Both the position numbers and the translations under genes were made by a program. The notes under the pieces are model-generated. The model worked only from the letters and a program-made list of their open reading frames with translations, made no database searches and had not been told where the DNA came from. From an uncultured Chromatiaceae bacterium (GTDB lineage: Bacteria > Pseudomonadota > Gammaproteobacteria > Enterobacterales > Alteromonadaceae), in the NCBI GenBank assembly GCA_946482615.1, contig CAMLSF010000033.1:1-26965 (forward strand): 26,965 nucleotides of DNA, written 5' to 3'. Shown piece by piece: positions 1 through 6,989 of the stretch. Positions within the stretch are counted from its first letter, which is position 1, and the number at the start of each line of letters is the position of its first letter.

Positions 1-1
1 G

Positions 2-631
2 CGGGCCAGTGCGGCCAGTGTGGTGGCCTTGCCTGAAGGCATGGATGCGAAAACTGCAGGCCCTTTGTTTTGTGGTGGCATTACAGTGTTTAACCCACTG
101 GTGCAATTTGATGTCAAAGCGACCGACAAAGTGGCGGTGATAGGTATTGGCGGTTTAGGCCATATAGCGCTGCAGTTTTTACGGGCTTTTGGTTGTGAAG
201 TCACAGCTTTTACTTCCAGCGACAGCAAGACGGCCGAAGCCAAAGAATTAGGTGCACATCATTGTATTAACTCCAGAAATGCTGACGAAATAGCCGCAGC
301 GGCAGGGCGTTTTGATTTTATTTTAACCACTGTCAATGTGAAACTGGACTGGAATTTGTACCTTTCAACCCTTAAACCAAAAGGCCGGCTGCATTTTGTG
401 GGTGCAACTTTAGAGCCTCTGGATCTGAATGTGTTTAGCCTGATTATGGCGCAGCGCTCTGTGTCAGGTTCCCCCGTCGGCAGCCCGGCTACTATCAAAA
501 AAATGCTGGAATTTGCCGTACAGCATGACATTAAGCCTGTAGTCGAGACTTTTAAGTTTGATCAAATCAACGAAGCCATAGCGCATCTGGAAAGTGGTAA
601 AGCCCGTTATCGGATTGTGCTGGAGAGATAA
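2..631 (+). CDS. Zinc-type alcohol dehydrogenase, C-terminal part (5' end outside window)
   Basis: The frame is open from the first complete codon at base 2, so the gene starts upstream of the window; the GTG at 20 is internal. About 209 residues are visible. They match the nucleotide-binding half of a medium-chain zinc alcohol dehydrogenase (YahK / cinnamyl-alcohol dehydrogenase type), which reduces aldehydes with NADPH or oxidises alcohols in the cytoplasm. Evidence seen: the stretch [13 protein letters not shown], typical of the domain junction in this subfamily, then the Rossmann motif [11 protein letters not shown] and an SSDSK segment after the second strand, which often marks NADP preference. 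The catalytic zinc ligands lie in the missing N-terminal half and cannot be checked. It is convergent with the quinone oxidoreductase gene. The family is clear; the substrate is not known. Confidence 0.88.
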   Translation, partial: RASAASVVALPEGMDAKTAGPLFCGGITVFNPLVQFDVKATDKVAVIGIGGLGHIALQFLRAFGCEVTAFTSSDSKTAEAKELGAHHCINSRNADEIAAAAGRFDFILTTVNVKLDWNLYLSTLKPKGRLHFVGATLEPLDLNVFSLIMAQRSVSGSPVGSPATIKKMLEFAVQHDIKPVVETFKFDQINEAIAHLESGKARYRIVLER

Positions 632-644
632 CAGTGAGAATGAC

Positions 645-672
645 GCCTCTGTATCCAGCAGTAGACAGAGGC
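645..672. terminator. Hairpin between convergent genes
   Basis: GCCTCTGT (645-652) pairs perfectly with ACAGAGGC (665-672) around a 12-nt loop. It sits between the convergent alcohol dehydrogenase and quinone oxidoreductase stops. Neither side has a T-run, so it is a weak or factor-assisted terminator at best. Confidence 0.45.
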
Positions 673-682
673 ATCTGCCTGA

Positions 683-1669
683 TTAAAGCCAGGGTTTCAG
701 AATCACTTTACCTGTGCTTTCTCGGCCTTCGAGCAAACGGTGAGCTTGCGCAGCTTCAGACAATGGCAGTACTACACCAATTTGAGCCTTTAGCTGGCCT
801 TGCACACTGTAACCTATAAGTTCAGTTAAGGTTTGGCTTAGTACCTCAGGCTGACTGAAGTAAGTACCCAGACTAAAACCCAGCAACTGCAACTGATTAA
901 ATACAATCACATCAGTAGAGGGCAGCAGACTGGCCTTATTGCTGGCGCCACCAAAAATGACCATCCGGCCTGAAGGAGCCATGGCATGCAAAGCGGCCGG
1001 AAAGACTTCTCCACCTACCATTTCCAGCATAATGTCTACTCCTTGACCTGCTGTGTGGTTACGAACCTGTTCTACCCAATCCGGCTGGGTGTAATCCACA
1101 GCAACATCAGCACCCAACTGCAGTGCCATGGCACGTTTTTCTGCCGTACTGGCTGCTGCTATGACTTTGGAAGCTCCATAGAGTTTGGCAAGTTGAACCG
1201 CCAGCTGTCCTACTCCTCCTGCGGCAGCCTGCACCAGAACTGTATCGCCTTGCTTGATTTTTGCTGCCTGTTTTAAAGCCAGAGCTGCAGTCAAACCTTG
1301 TACAAAGAGCGGTACTATGGCCGTAAAATCAAGACCCGGCGGCAATGGGATCACCTGGTCCGGTTGCGCCAGCACATACTCAGCGTAACCTCCGGACGGG
1401 CCTGCTACAAAAACAGGGCTGCCTATTGCAGGCCCTGTTACTCCTTCACCTAAAGCGGCAACAGTGCCTGCAGCTTCATAGCCTAAGGTAAAAGGCAATG
1501 GCGTAGGCTCCGGATAATTGTCACCCCGGCGGCGCATCACATCGGCGTAATTCACACCAGCGGCTTCAACCCGAACCAGAATTTGACCCGGTGCAGCCAC
1601 CAGATCGGCGACCTCTTCGTACTGCAATACTTCAGCTGCGCCTGTTTGATGGAAACGAACTGCTTTCAT
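683..1669 (-). CDS. NADPH:quinone oxidoreductase, zinc-free MDR family
   Basis: This 328-residue protein has the length of E. coli QorA. It belongs to the zinc-free medium-chain dehydrogenase/reductase (quinone oxidoreductase) group, cytoplasmic enzymes that reduce quinones or alpha,beta-unsaturated carbonyls with NADPH. Seen in the sequence: N-terminal MKAVRFHQTG, LGYEAAG at about 62-68 (the zinc-binding His of alcohol dehydrogenases is replaced), and the signature AAAGGVG at 148-154 followed by QLAVQLAKLYGA. No structural-zinc Cys cluster is present. The ATG at 1669 is preceded by GGAG eight bases upstream. The stop of the aldo/keto reductase gene lies 12 bp upstream, so the two form an operon. 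Both are oxidoreductases under one divergent TetR regulator, which suggests a reactive-carbonyl or quinone stress role (inference). Confidence 0.9.
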   Translation of the reverse strand: MKAVRFHQTGAAEVLQYEEVADLVAAPGQILVRVEAAGVNYADVMRRRGDNYPEPTPLPFTLGYEAAGTVAALGEGVTGPAIGSPVFVAGPSGGYAEYVLAQPDQVIPLPPGLDFTAIVPLFVQGLTAALALKQAAKIKQGDTVLVQAAAGGVGQLAVQLAKLYGASKVIAAASTAEKRAMALQLGADVAVDYTQPDWVEQVRNHTAGQGVDIMLEMVGGEVFPAALHAMAPSGRMVIFGGASNKASLLPSTDVIVFNQLQLLGFSLGTYFSQPEVLSQTLTELIGYSVQGQLKAQIGVVLPLSEAAQAHRLLEGRESTGKVILKPWL

Positions 1670-1681
1670 CGCAAATTCTCC

Positions 1682-2746
1682 TTATTTCACTGCAATCGGA
1701 TTTAAGCGCATCAGTTCTGGCTGACCCCCGGTAACTAAAGGGAAAGCGTCAGTTATGGCCTCATAAGGAGCTCCGAGCTTAATAGCGCTGGCCGTATTTA
1801 ACCTGGCCATCTGTTCGTCGGATAAATGCAGATCTTTGGCTGCGATAGTGGCGGCAAATTGCTCTTTAGTGCGCGATCCCAGGATTGGCACCAATGCAGT
1901 GCTTGATTGCCTTGCTTTGTTTAACAACCAGGCTATGGCGACATGGCTTGGCGCAACATTCATTTCCTGAGCTATGGCTAAAACCGTATCTATGGTTTTG
2001 ACTTCGCGTTCACTGTCTTCGGTGCGTACCAAAGCGCCTCCCAAACCTGTCAGACGACCTTCTTTATTGCCGTTTCGGTATTTACCTGTTAAAGCGCCGC
2101 CACCTAAAGGAGACCATAAAGCAGCACCCAAACCTAAAGCTTCAGCCATCGGCAGCAGTTCGCGGTCGGCTGAACGTTCAAGCAGACTGTGCTCAAGCTG
2201 GATGCCAACCAAAGGAGCGAAACCACGTAACTCAGCCACAGTATCGGCACGACTAATACGCCAGGCCGGGAAATTCGATAAACCTGCGTACAAAATCTTT
2301 CCTGAACGTACCAGATCATCAAAGGCTCGTAAGATCTCTTCCATCGGCGTCATGCCATCATCAAAATGTGCCCACAGTAAATCAATATGGTCGGTGTTCA
2401 AACGCTTCAGACTGCCTTCTACGGACTGGATCATATTTTTGCGACTATTGCCTGTGCGCGATAAACCAGAATTTGGAGCCATAGCTAAAGTGTATTTAGT
2501 GGCGACAACAAAATGATCACGGTTCGACGCAATAAAGTCACCGACCATTTGTTCAGATTGTCCAACCTGATAAGTATCTGCTGTGTCGATAAAGTTACCG
2601 CCAGCCTCAACATAAGCATCAAAAACAGCCTTGGCTTCAGCACGCTCCGAACCGTAACCCCAGCCAGTGCCAAAGTTACCTGTACCTAATGCCAGTTCAG
2701 ATACCCGTAAACCAGTTTTGCGACCAAAAGTTGTGTATTTCATCAT
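1682..2746 (-). CDS. Aldo/keto reductase
   Basis: The 354-residue protein is an aldo/keto reductase of the YajO/Tas-like group, a TIM-barrel cytoplasmic enzyme that reduces aldehydes or ketones with NADPH. The catalytic tetrad is visible: D54 and Y59 in FIDTADTY, K84 in VATKYT and H127 in LLWAHFD. The C-terminal cofactor segment VPILGSRTKEQ is also present. Two adjacent ATGs (2746 and 2743) follow GGAG; the second has the better 6-nt spacing, so the protein may be one residue shorter. It is the first gene of an operon with the quinone oxidoreductase and is transcribed away from the TetR gene, from a promoter with TATAAT (plus-strand 2804-2809) and a TTGATT -35 (2828-2833). One of the paired operators occupies the spacer. 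The physiological substrate is unknown. Confidence 0.92.
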   Translation of the reverse strand: MMKYTTFGRKTGLRVSELALGTGNFGTGWGYGSERAEAKAVFDAYVEAGGNFIDTADTYQVGQSEQMVGDFIASNRDHFVVATKYTLAMAPNSGLSRTGNSRKNMIQSVEGSLKRLNTDHIDLLWAHFDDGMTPMEEILRAFDDLVRSGKILYAGLSNFPAWRISRADTVAELRGFAPLVGIQLEHSLLERSADRELLPMAEALGLGAALWSPLGGGALTGKYRNGNKEGRLTGLGGALVRTEDSEREVKTIDTVLAIAQEMNVAPSHVAIAWLLNKARQSSTALVPILGSRTKEQFAATIAAKDLHLSDEQMARLNTASAIKLGAPYEAITDAFPLVTGGQPELMRLNPIAVK

Positions 2747-2803
2747 AAGCTCCGTATCTATCTGTCAGTGGGGGTTAAACGAGACTTCGTACTTCGTGAT
2801 AAA

Positions 2804-2833
2804 ATTATATGATGGTCATAATATATAAATCAA
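2804..2833 (-). promoter_or_regulatory. Promoter of the aldo/keto reductase operon
   Basis: Read on the minus strand: TTGATT (2833-2828), an 18-bp spacer, then a perfect TATAAT (2809-2804). Transcription would begin near 2797, about 50 bases before the start codon. The palindrome at 2808-2823 fills most of the spacer. Confidence 0.6.
2808..2823. promoter_or_regulatory. TetR operator candidate, site 1
   Basis: TATGATGGTCATAATA: half-sites TATGATG and CATAATA around a GT centre, with one mismatch from the perfect palindrome at site 2. It overlaps the end of the -10 box and the spacer of the promoter reading into the aldo/keto reductase. The centre-to-centre distance to site 2 is 33 bp, about three helical turns. 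Confidence 0.65.
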
Positions 2834-2840
2834 GTGTTTT

Positions 2841-2856
2841 TATGATGGTCATCATA
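2841..2856. promoter_or_regulatory. TetR operator candidate, site 2
   Basis: TATGATGGTCATCATA is a perfect 7+7 bp palindrome with a 2-bp centre. It lies directly upstream of a perfect TATAAT (2857-2862) that would drive the divergent TetR gene, so binding would block that promoter. It shares 15 of 16 bases with site 1. Confidence 0.7.
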
Positions 2857-2862
2857 TATAAT
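2857..2862 (+). promoter_or_regulatory. -10 box of the TetR gene
   Basis: TATAAT matches the sigma-70 consensus and lies 32 bp before the chosen ATG. The -35 region (around 2834-2839) is poor; the operator lies in the spacer. Confidence 0.5.
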
Positions 2863-2894
2863 TGGTTTTCACTTTTTGGCCAGGAGCTAAGTGT

Positions 2895-3461
2895 ATGAAA
2901 GTCAGTAAGAAACAAGCCCAAGAAAATCGTGAAGCCGTAGTAGAAATAGCAGGACGGTTGTTCCGCGAACGTGGATTTGATGGCATAGGCGTGGCAGATC
3001 TAATGCGTAGTGCCGGTTTAACTCATGGTGGTTTTTACGCCAGCTTCGGTTCAAAAGAGGCGTTAATGGCTGAAGCAAGCAGCAGGGCGCTGGAGCAAAA
3101 TGTGGCGTATTGGCAACAATTTAATGATAAAGAGAGTCAGACCTCTCTGCCTGACTTGATGCAGAACTATTTGCAGCAGTCGTACCTGACAGGTTGTGCT
3201 GATGGTTGTCTGATATCGGCTTTAGGTTCGGAAGTAGCCAGAAAACCTGATGTGGTAAAACAGCCAGTGACCGAAGGTGTGAAAAATATCATTGATGCTA
3301 TCCAACATCTGATGCCTGCAACCTCAACCGGACAGCAAAGGCAACAAGCTATTGCTGCTTATGCCAGTAGTGTGGGGGCATTAATTCTTGCCAGAGCTGT
3401 CAGTGATGAGCAACTGTCTGAGGAAATACTCAAGGCTGTAGTGGCTGCAATGCCAGCCTGA
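2895..3461 (+). CDS. TetR/AcrR family repressor of the adjacent oxidoreductase operon
   Basis: A 188-residue DNA-binding protein. The N-terminal helix-turn-helix is plain: AVVEIAGRLFRERGFDGIGV, then the recognition region SAGLTHGGFYASFGSKEAL at about 43-61. The ligand domain carries GCLISALGSEVAR, typical of the group of small TetR regulators beside oxidoreductase operons. I chose the ATG at 2895 because GGAG lies 8 bases upstream; an upstream TTG at 2862 has no ribosome binding site and overlaps the -10 box. The gene is divergent from the aldo/keto reductase-quinone oxidoreductase operon, and the shared gap carries two copies of a palindrome placed over the promoters. It therefore probably represses both itself and the operon, releasing on an electrophile or quinone (inference; the ligand is not visible). 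Confidence 0.88.
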   Translation: MKVSKKQAQENREAVVEIAGRLFRERGFDGIGVADLMRSAGLTHGGFYASFGSKEALMAEASSRALEQNVAYWQQFNDKESQTSLPDLMQNYLQQSYLTGCADGCLISALGSEVARKPDVVKQPVTEGVKNIIDAIQHLMPATSTGQQRQQAIAAYASSVGALILARAVSDEQLSEEILKAVVAAMPA

Positions 3462-3470
3462 GCAGGTTGT

Positions 3471-3485
3471 GATTTGTTACAAATC
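3471..3485. repeat. Short perfect inverted repeat GATTTG-TTA-CAAATC
   Basis: A 6-bp perfect inverted repeat with a 3-nt centre, ten bases after the TetR stop and about 80 bases before the DUF2252 start. It could be a weak terminator or an operator. The overlapping TGTGA-N6-ACAAA resembles only one half of a CRP site. Confidence 0.3.
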
Positions 3486-3563
3486 TAGTGTGAAACAGCT
3501 GTCGAATTGAGGTTGGCATAGCGTAGTATCAATCCATAGCGATCAGCATTTATGGAGGATTTT

Positions 3564-4934
3564 ATGCAGAAAAAGGTACGGATCCAGCAATTACAACAGG
3601 AATTTAAACGCACAGATGGGATAGCACCCTGCATAGATCCTGTCCTGACCAAACATCAGAAAATGGCGCTGAATCCATTCCGCTTTTTACGCGGTAGTTC
3701 AGGGCTGTTTTATGCCGACATCAAAAATTCTGTGCTGAAATTACCTGAACTACTCACCGCACAAATCCCGCTGACCACAGTGATAGGGGATTGTCATTTA
3801 TCTAACTTTGGCTTTTTTACCGAAGAAGGTTCATCCGGTGACAGAGTAATTTTTGCTCCCAATGATTTTGACGATGCCTGTGTGGGTCATGCGGTTTGGG
3901 ATTGGAGCCGTTATGCGGTGAGTATTTTATTAGCCGCTGATTATTGTCAGGGGGTAAAACAACAGCGTTATGCCAATGAGGAAAATCTGGATTTGGCGGC
4001 CTTGCAGGTGGTCACAGCCAAAGATGCGGTTGCTGCAGTGCGTTGTTTTTTAAGTGCTTATGTCGCTCAATGCCAGGCTATTGTTGAGGAGCCTGAACTG
4101 CGTTATTCAGTGCTGGATGATTTCCCGAAAAATCATGTGTTAAAACCAGTGCTGAAAAAAGCCATTAAACGCTCAGCCAAAGGCGAAGACTTTTTACGTA
4201 AAAGCACGCTGGCCAAAGTGGCGGATTTATCAGCTCGCCCTCTGACATTTAAACAAGACCCTGTGAAATTCACCCGCTTAAGCCAGGAGTTGTACAAGGA
4301 GGTGGAGTTCAGTTTCCGGCCTTATGTCAGCGACGATATTTTGGATATTGTCACCCGGCAGGGCGCCGGAACCGGCTCGTTAAATATGCAGCGTTATTAT
4401 TTACTGGTGGGGCCAAAAGATATCAGCTCAGATGACGATTTGGCCTTGTGTCATGTGGTGGAAGCCAAACAACAACGGGACTCTGCGCCTTTGTATTTTT
4501 TCCCGGACTTAAGCCCGGTCAACCGTTTAAATGCCGCTCATTTAACTGTGGATTGCCAGCGCTTAATGCAGCGTCGCCCGGATTTGGTGCTGGATGAACA
4601 TTACTGGAATGGCGCTCATTATCTGGTGCGCTCGCTGCATCATGCCAATGTGGATGTGGACCCTGAAGATGTTTGTTTTGCAGAAAAAGCTCCGGGTGAA
4701 GAACTGGCTGAATATGCCGAGGCTTGTGGCCGTACTTTGGCTTTATCCCATAGCAGAGGCGACAGACGTTCATTTCGTTTTGAACAGGCCGTAGTGAAGC
4801 ATTTACCTAAAGTGATGGATGAACTGGTACAGGCTTGTGTGGATTATGCAGAGCTGCAAAAAGTGGATTGTGGGCTGCTAGGGCAATTGTTGGCTCAGAA
4901 CTTTGGTTCTGAGCCACAAAGCGAAACAGCTTAA
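3564..4934 (+). CDS. DUF2252 family protein (kinase-like fold)
   Basis: A 456-residue protein of the DUF2252 family, which profile comparisons place near protein-kinase/aminoglycoside-phosphotransferase folds; no reaction is firmly known. Seen: RFLRGSSGLFYADI (40-53), GDCHLSNFG (75-83), which resembles the catalytic loop HGDxHxxN of phosphotransferases, and NDFDDACVGHAVWDWSR (100-116), which resembles the metal-binding DFD motif. A later HVVEAKQ segment is also typical. I chose ATG 3564 because GGAGG lies 5 bases upstream; the ATG at 3552 would add four residues but has no ribosome binding site. There is no signal peptide or membrane segment. It stands alone between the TetR gene and a convergent iron-uptake gene, so the context gives no clue to its substrate. 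Confidence 0.85.
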   Translation: MQKKVRIQQLQQEFKRTDGIAPCIDPVLTKHQKMALNPFRFLRGSSGLFYADIKNSVLKLPELLTAQIPLTTVIGDCHLSNFGFFTEEGSSGDRVIFAPNDFDDACVGHAVWDWSRYAVSILLAADYCQGVKQQRYANEENLDLAALQVVTAKDAVAAVRCFLSAYVAQCQAIVEEPELRYSVLDDFPKNHVLKPVLKKAIKRSAKGEDFLRKSTLAKVADLSARPLTFKQDPVKFTRLSQELYKEVEFSFRPYVSDDILDIVTRQGAGTGSLNMQRYYLLVGPKDISSDDDLALCHVVEAKQQRDSAPLYFFPDLSPVNRLNAAHLTVDCQRLMQRRPDLVLDEHYWNGAHYLVRSLHHANVDVDPEDVCFAEKAPGEELAEYAEACGRTLALSHSRGDRRSFRFEQAVVKHLPKVMDELVQACVDYAELQKVDCGLLGQLLAQNFGSEPQSETA

Positions 4935-4950
4935 AGCTTTGGAAACTGTA

Positions 4951-4974
4951 GGGTCAGAGTCAAGACTCTGACCC
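4951..4974. terminator. Bidirectional hairpin terminator candidate
   Basis: GGGTCAGAGT pairs perfectly with ACTCTGACCC around a CAAG loop. It lies between the convergent DUF2252 and FTR1 stops, 6 bp from the latter. No T-run follows on either strand, so it may act with Rho or mainly protect 3' ends. Confidence 0.55.
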
Positions 4975-4980
4975 TGGTGC

Positions 4981-6828
4981 TTAACCTTTGCGGCTACGCA
5001 CCAGATAAATCAGTGCTATCAGCACTAAAGCAGACTGAAGCACTACGCCCTGAGTATTAGGATAAAAACCTAACCAGCTGATGGTGGGCAGGTTGAGCTG
5101 GCTCACCGACAAAGTACCAGCCTCCTGCAGGGCGGCTATACCTTTGCCCGCCATGACGATGGCCAGCACCAGCATCAGCAGTGCTGTACTGCCAAAGAAG
5201 GTTTTCAGTGGTAATTTCAGTGCAAACTTAAACACAGCCAAACCTAACACAGCCAACAGGACCAGAGCTGCCGCTATACCAGAGACAAAGCTTTGCTGCG
5301 CCTGTTCGCCACCCTGTAACCACAAGGCCTGATAAAACAGAATAGTTTCAAAAGCTTCACGGTAGACAGCTAAAAACACCACCAGACCTAAACCAAAATA
5401 AGCACCACCTGATACGGCGTTTTGTACTTTGTTCTGAATAAAGTTGCTCCACTCTTTGGCGCTGGTTTTGCTGTGCATCCAAAAGCCCATGTAAAACAAA
5501 ATAGCGGCGGCGATCAGGGCTGTATAACCTTCAGTCAGTTCACGCGACGCACCTGAGATATCAATCACAAAACTTGAGACAAACCAGGTGACAAGCCCCA
5601 AAGCCAAAGCACCCACCCAGCCGATATGCACAGTGTGACGCAAAGCGGGTTTGTCGGTTTTTACCGCTACGCTGTAAATAGCGGCGACCACCAGTAAAGC
5701 CTCCAAACCTTCACGCAATAAAATCAGCAACGCAGCCAAAAACACATTGATGCTGCTTAATTGGGTTTCTGACAGCTCAGTCTGAGCTTGTTTTAATAAG
5801 GTCTGAATTTCAGTGATACGGGGGACCACCGCATCTTTTTGGGTTGGATCTTTCAGTAACTGACGCAGACCCATCATCGCATGCTCAATCTGGTCACGCA
5901 GTGGGGTGTTGATTGTACCCAGTGGGCTTTCTACCAATTCAAAACCATCCAGATAAGCAGACACGGCCTGATCATAAGCAGCTTGTGGATTTTGCGCATA
6001 CAAATCAGCAGATAACTGTAATTTCTGCTGGGCTATTACCAGCGGATCTTTACTCTGGGCCTGGAAAAAACGCTCCGGCTGGCTGCGGAACAAGCCCATC
6101 AGCTCAGCACCAAAATCAGGGTAAAGTTTGATCAAATCTTTTGGTGTAGCTGTTAACAGGTCTTTTACCGCGCCACTTTCAATCATGGCGTCCGGTACTT
6201 TACTGCTGTCCAGGCCTTTGCCTGCGATATGACCGACATAAAAGGCCAGATCCCAGCGGCTTTGTTCATCTAAATGCGCAAAAGACGCCATGCCAGTATC
6301 TGCTACACCCAGAGTGATGGTATTAAATAAACCATAAACACTGCGGGCCTGATAACGTTCCACTTCATGGAAATTGGTGGGGGCAGGGTCCAGCTGAGCG
6401 CCGGCCGGGCCGTCGCCCATAGCTGTAGCACCATGACAAGCGGCGCAGTTGGTGGCGAATAAGGCTTCACCACGTGTTAAATCCGGGCTTTTTTGCGGGA
6501 CAGGAATTGCAGGCATAGCTGCAATGACACTCTGGCGCATCAGGGCTGTTAAAGCCTGAATGTCTTTTTCTGCCGCTTTATCTGCAATCAGCTGCTTTAA
6601 CTGAGCAGATTGTTGTTGTAACTCTTGTGGTGCCGTGGCGACTTCTTCTGCTATTAACGAAGAAAACTCCTGCATTTCACCGTATTCAGCTTCACTGACG
6701 ATTTTGCCGTCAACCACTGCTGCACTGTAATCAGCGCCAATGTATTCAATGTATTGGATCAATTTATCCGAAGCGAATGTTGGAAAGGCCAACAAGGCTA
6801 TCCACACCAGAACCACACGAAATGCCAT
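4981..6828 (-). CDS. Cytochrome c-FTR1 iron permease fusion
   Basis: A 615-residue inner-membrane protein of the oxidase-dependent iron transporter (FTR1/EfeU) family. It has a signal peptide (VLVWIALLAFPTFA, cleavage near residue 19) and a periplasmic cytochrome c domain with heme-binding CAACH at 128-132 and a likely axial Met in DTGM at 180. A helical periplasmic linker runs to about 360, and a seven-helix FTR1 domain follows. The two REXXE iron-binding motifs are REGLE at 372-376 and REAFE at 490-494. In this architecture the heme domain probably takes the electron when Fe(II) is oxidised for uptake as Fe(III). This is family knowledge plus inference. The ATG at 6828 follows AGGTG. A Fur-like box covers the promoter. 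The gene is a single unit with no EfeO or EfeB partner in the window. Confidence 0.93.
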   Translation of the reverse strand: MAFRVVLVWIALLAFPTFASDKLIQYIEYIGADYSAAVVDGKIVSEAEYGEMQEFSSLIAEEVATAPQELQQQSAQLKQLIADKAAEKDIQALTALMRQSVIAAMPAIPVPQKSPDLTRGEALFATNCAACHGATAMGDGPAGAQLDPAPTNFHEVERYQARSVYGLFNTITLGVADTGMASFAHLDEQSRWDLAFYVGHIAGKGLDSSKVPDAMIESGAVKDLLTATPKDLIKLYPDFGAELMGLFRSQPERFFQAQSKDPLVIAQQKLQLSADLYAQNPQAAYDQAVSAYLDGFELVESPLGTINTPLRDQIEHAMMGLRQLLKDPTQKDAVVPRITEIQTLLKQAQTELSETQLSSINVFLAALLILLREGLEALLVVAAIYSVAVKTDKPALRHTVHIGWVGALALGLVTWFVSSFVIDISGASRELTEGYTALIAAAILFYMGFWMHSKTSAKEWSNFIQNKVQNAVSGGAYFGLGLVVFLAVYREAFETILFYQALWLQGGEQAQQSFVSGIAAALVLLAVLGLAVFKFALKLPLKTFFGSTALLMLVLAIVMAGKGIAALQEAGTLSVSQLNLPTISWLGFYPNTQGVVLQSALVLIALIYLVRSRKG

Positions 6829-6854
6829 AATTCACCTATATTTATCGCTCTAAC

Positions 6855-6873
6855 AAGAATTATTCTCATTATA
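6855..6873 (-). promoter_or_regulatory. Fur box over the FTR1 promoter
   Basis: On the minus strand TATAATGAGAATAATTCTT matches 14 of 19 positions of the consensus Fur box GATAATGATAATCATTATC. Its first bases form a perfect TATAAT -10 hexamer (plus-strand 6868-6873), 40 bp before the start codon, so Fe-Fur binding would shut the gene off when iron is plentiful. Confidence 0.7.
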
Positions 6874-6937
6874 CGGAAGCGGAAGGATGAAACCTAGCCT
6901 CTTCTGTTTTTTCTGCGAAACTTTGCGATAAATACCG

Positions 6938-6965
6938 AAAAAAAGGGCCTGAAAACTCAGGCCCC
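6938..6965 (-). terminator. Intrinsic terminator of the TonB-dependent receptor gene
   Basis: On the minus strand GGGCCTGA, loop GTTT, TCAGGCCC, then seven T. This is a classic intrinsic terminator about 25 bp after the receptor's stop codon. It also insulates the FTR1 promoter from readthrough. Confidence 0.92.
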
Positions 6966-6989
6966 AACTTCATCCAGGTAGAAGAAAAC

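Noticed and set aside
1974..2516. 180-codon plus-strand frame
   Set aside because: It lies entirely antisense to the aldo/keto reductase, whose catalytic residues are all in place, and is Lys/Arg/Ser/Pro-rich like a shadow frame.
3468..3483. CRP site before the DUF2252 gene
   Set aside because: Only one half (TGTGA) matches; the other arm matches three of five positions.
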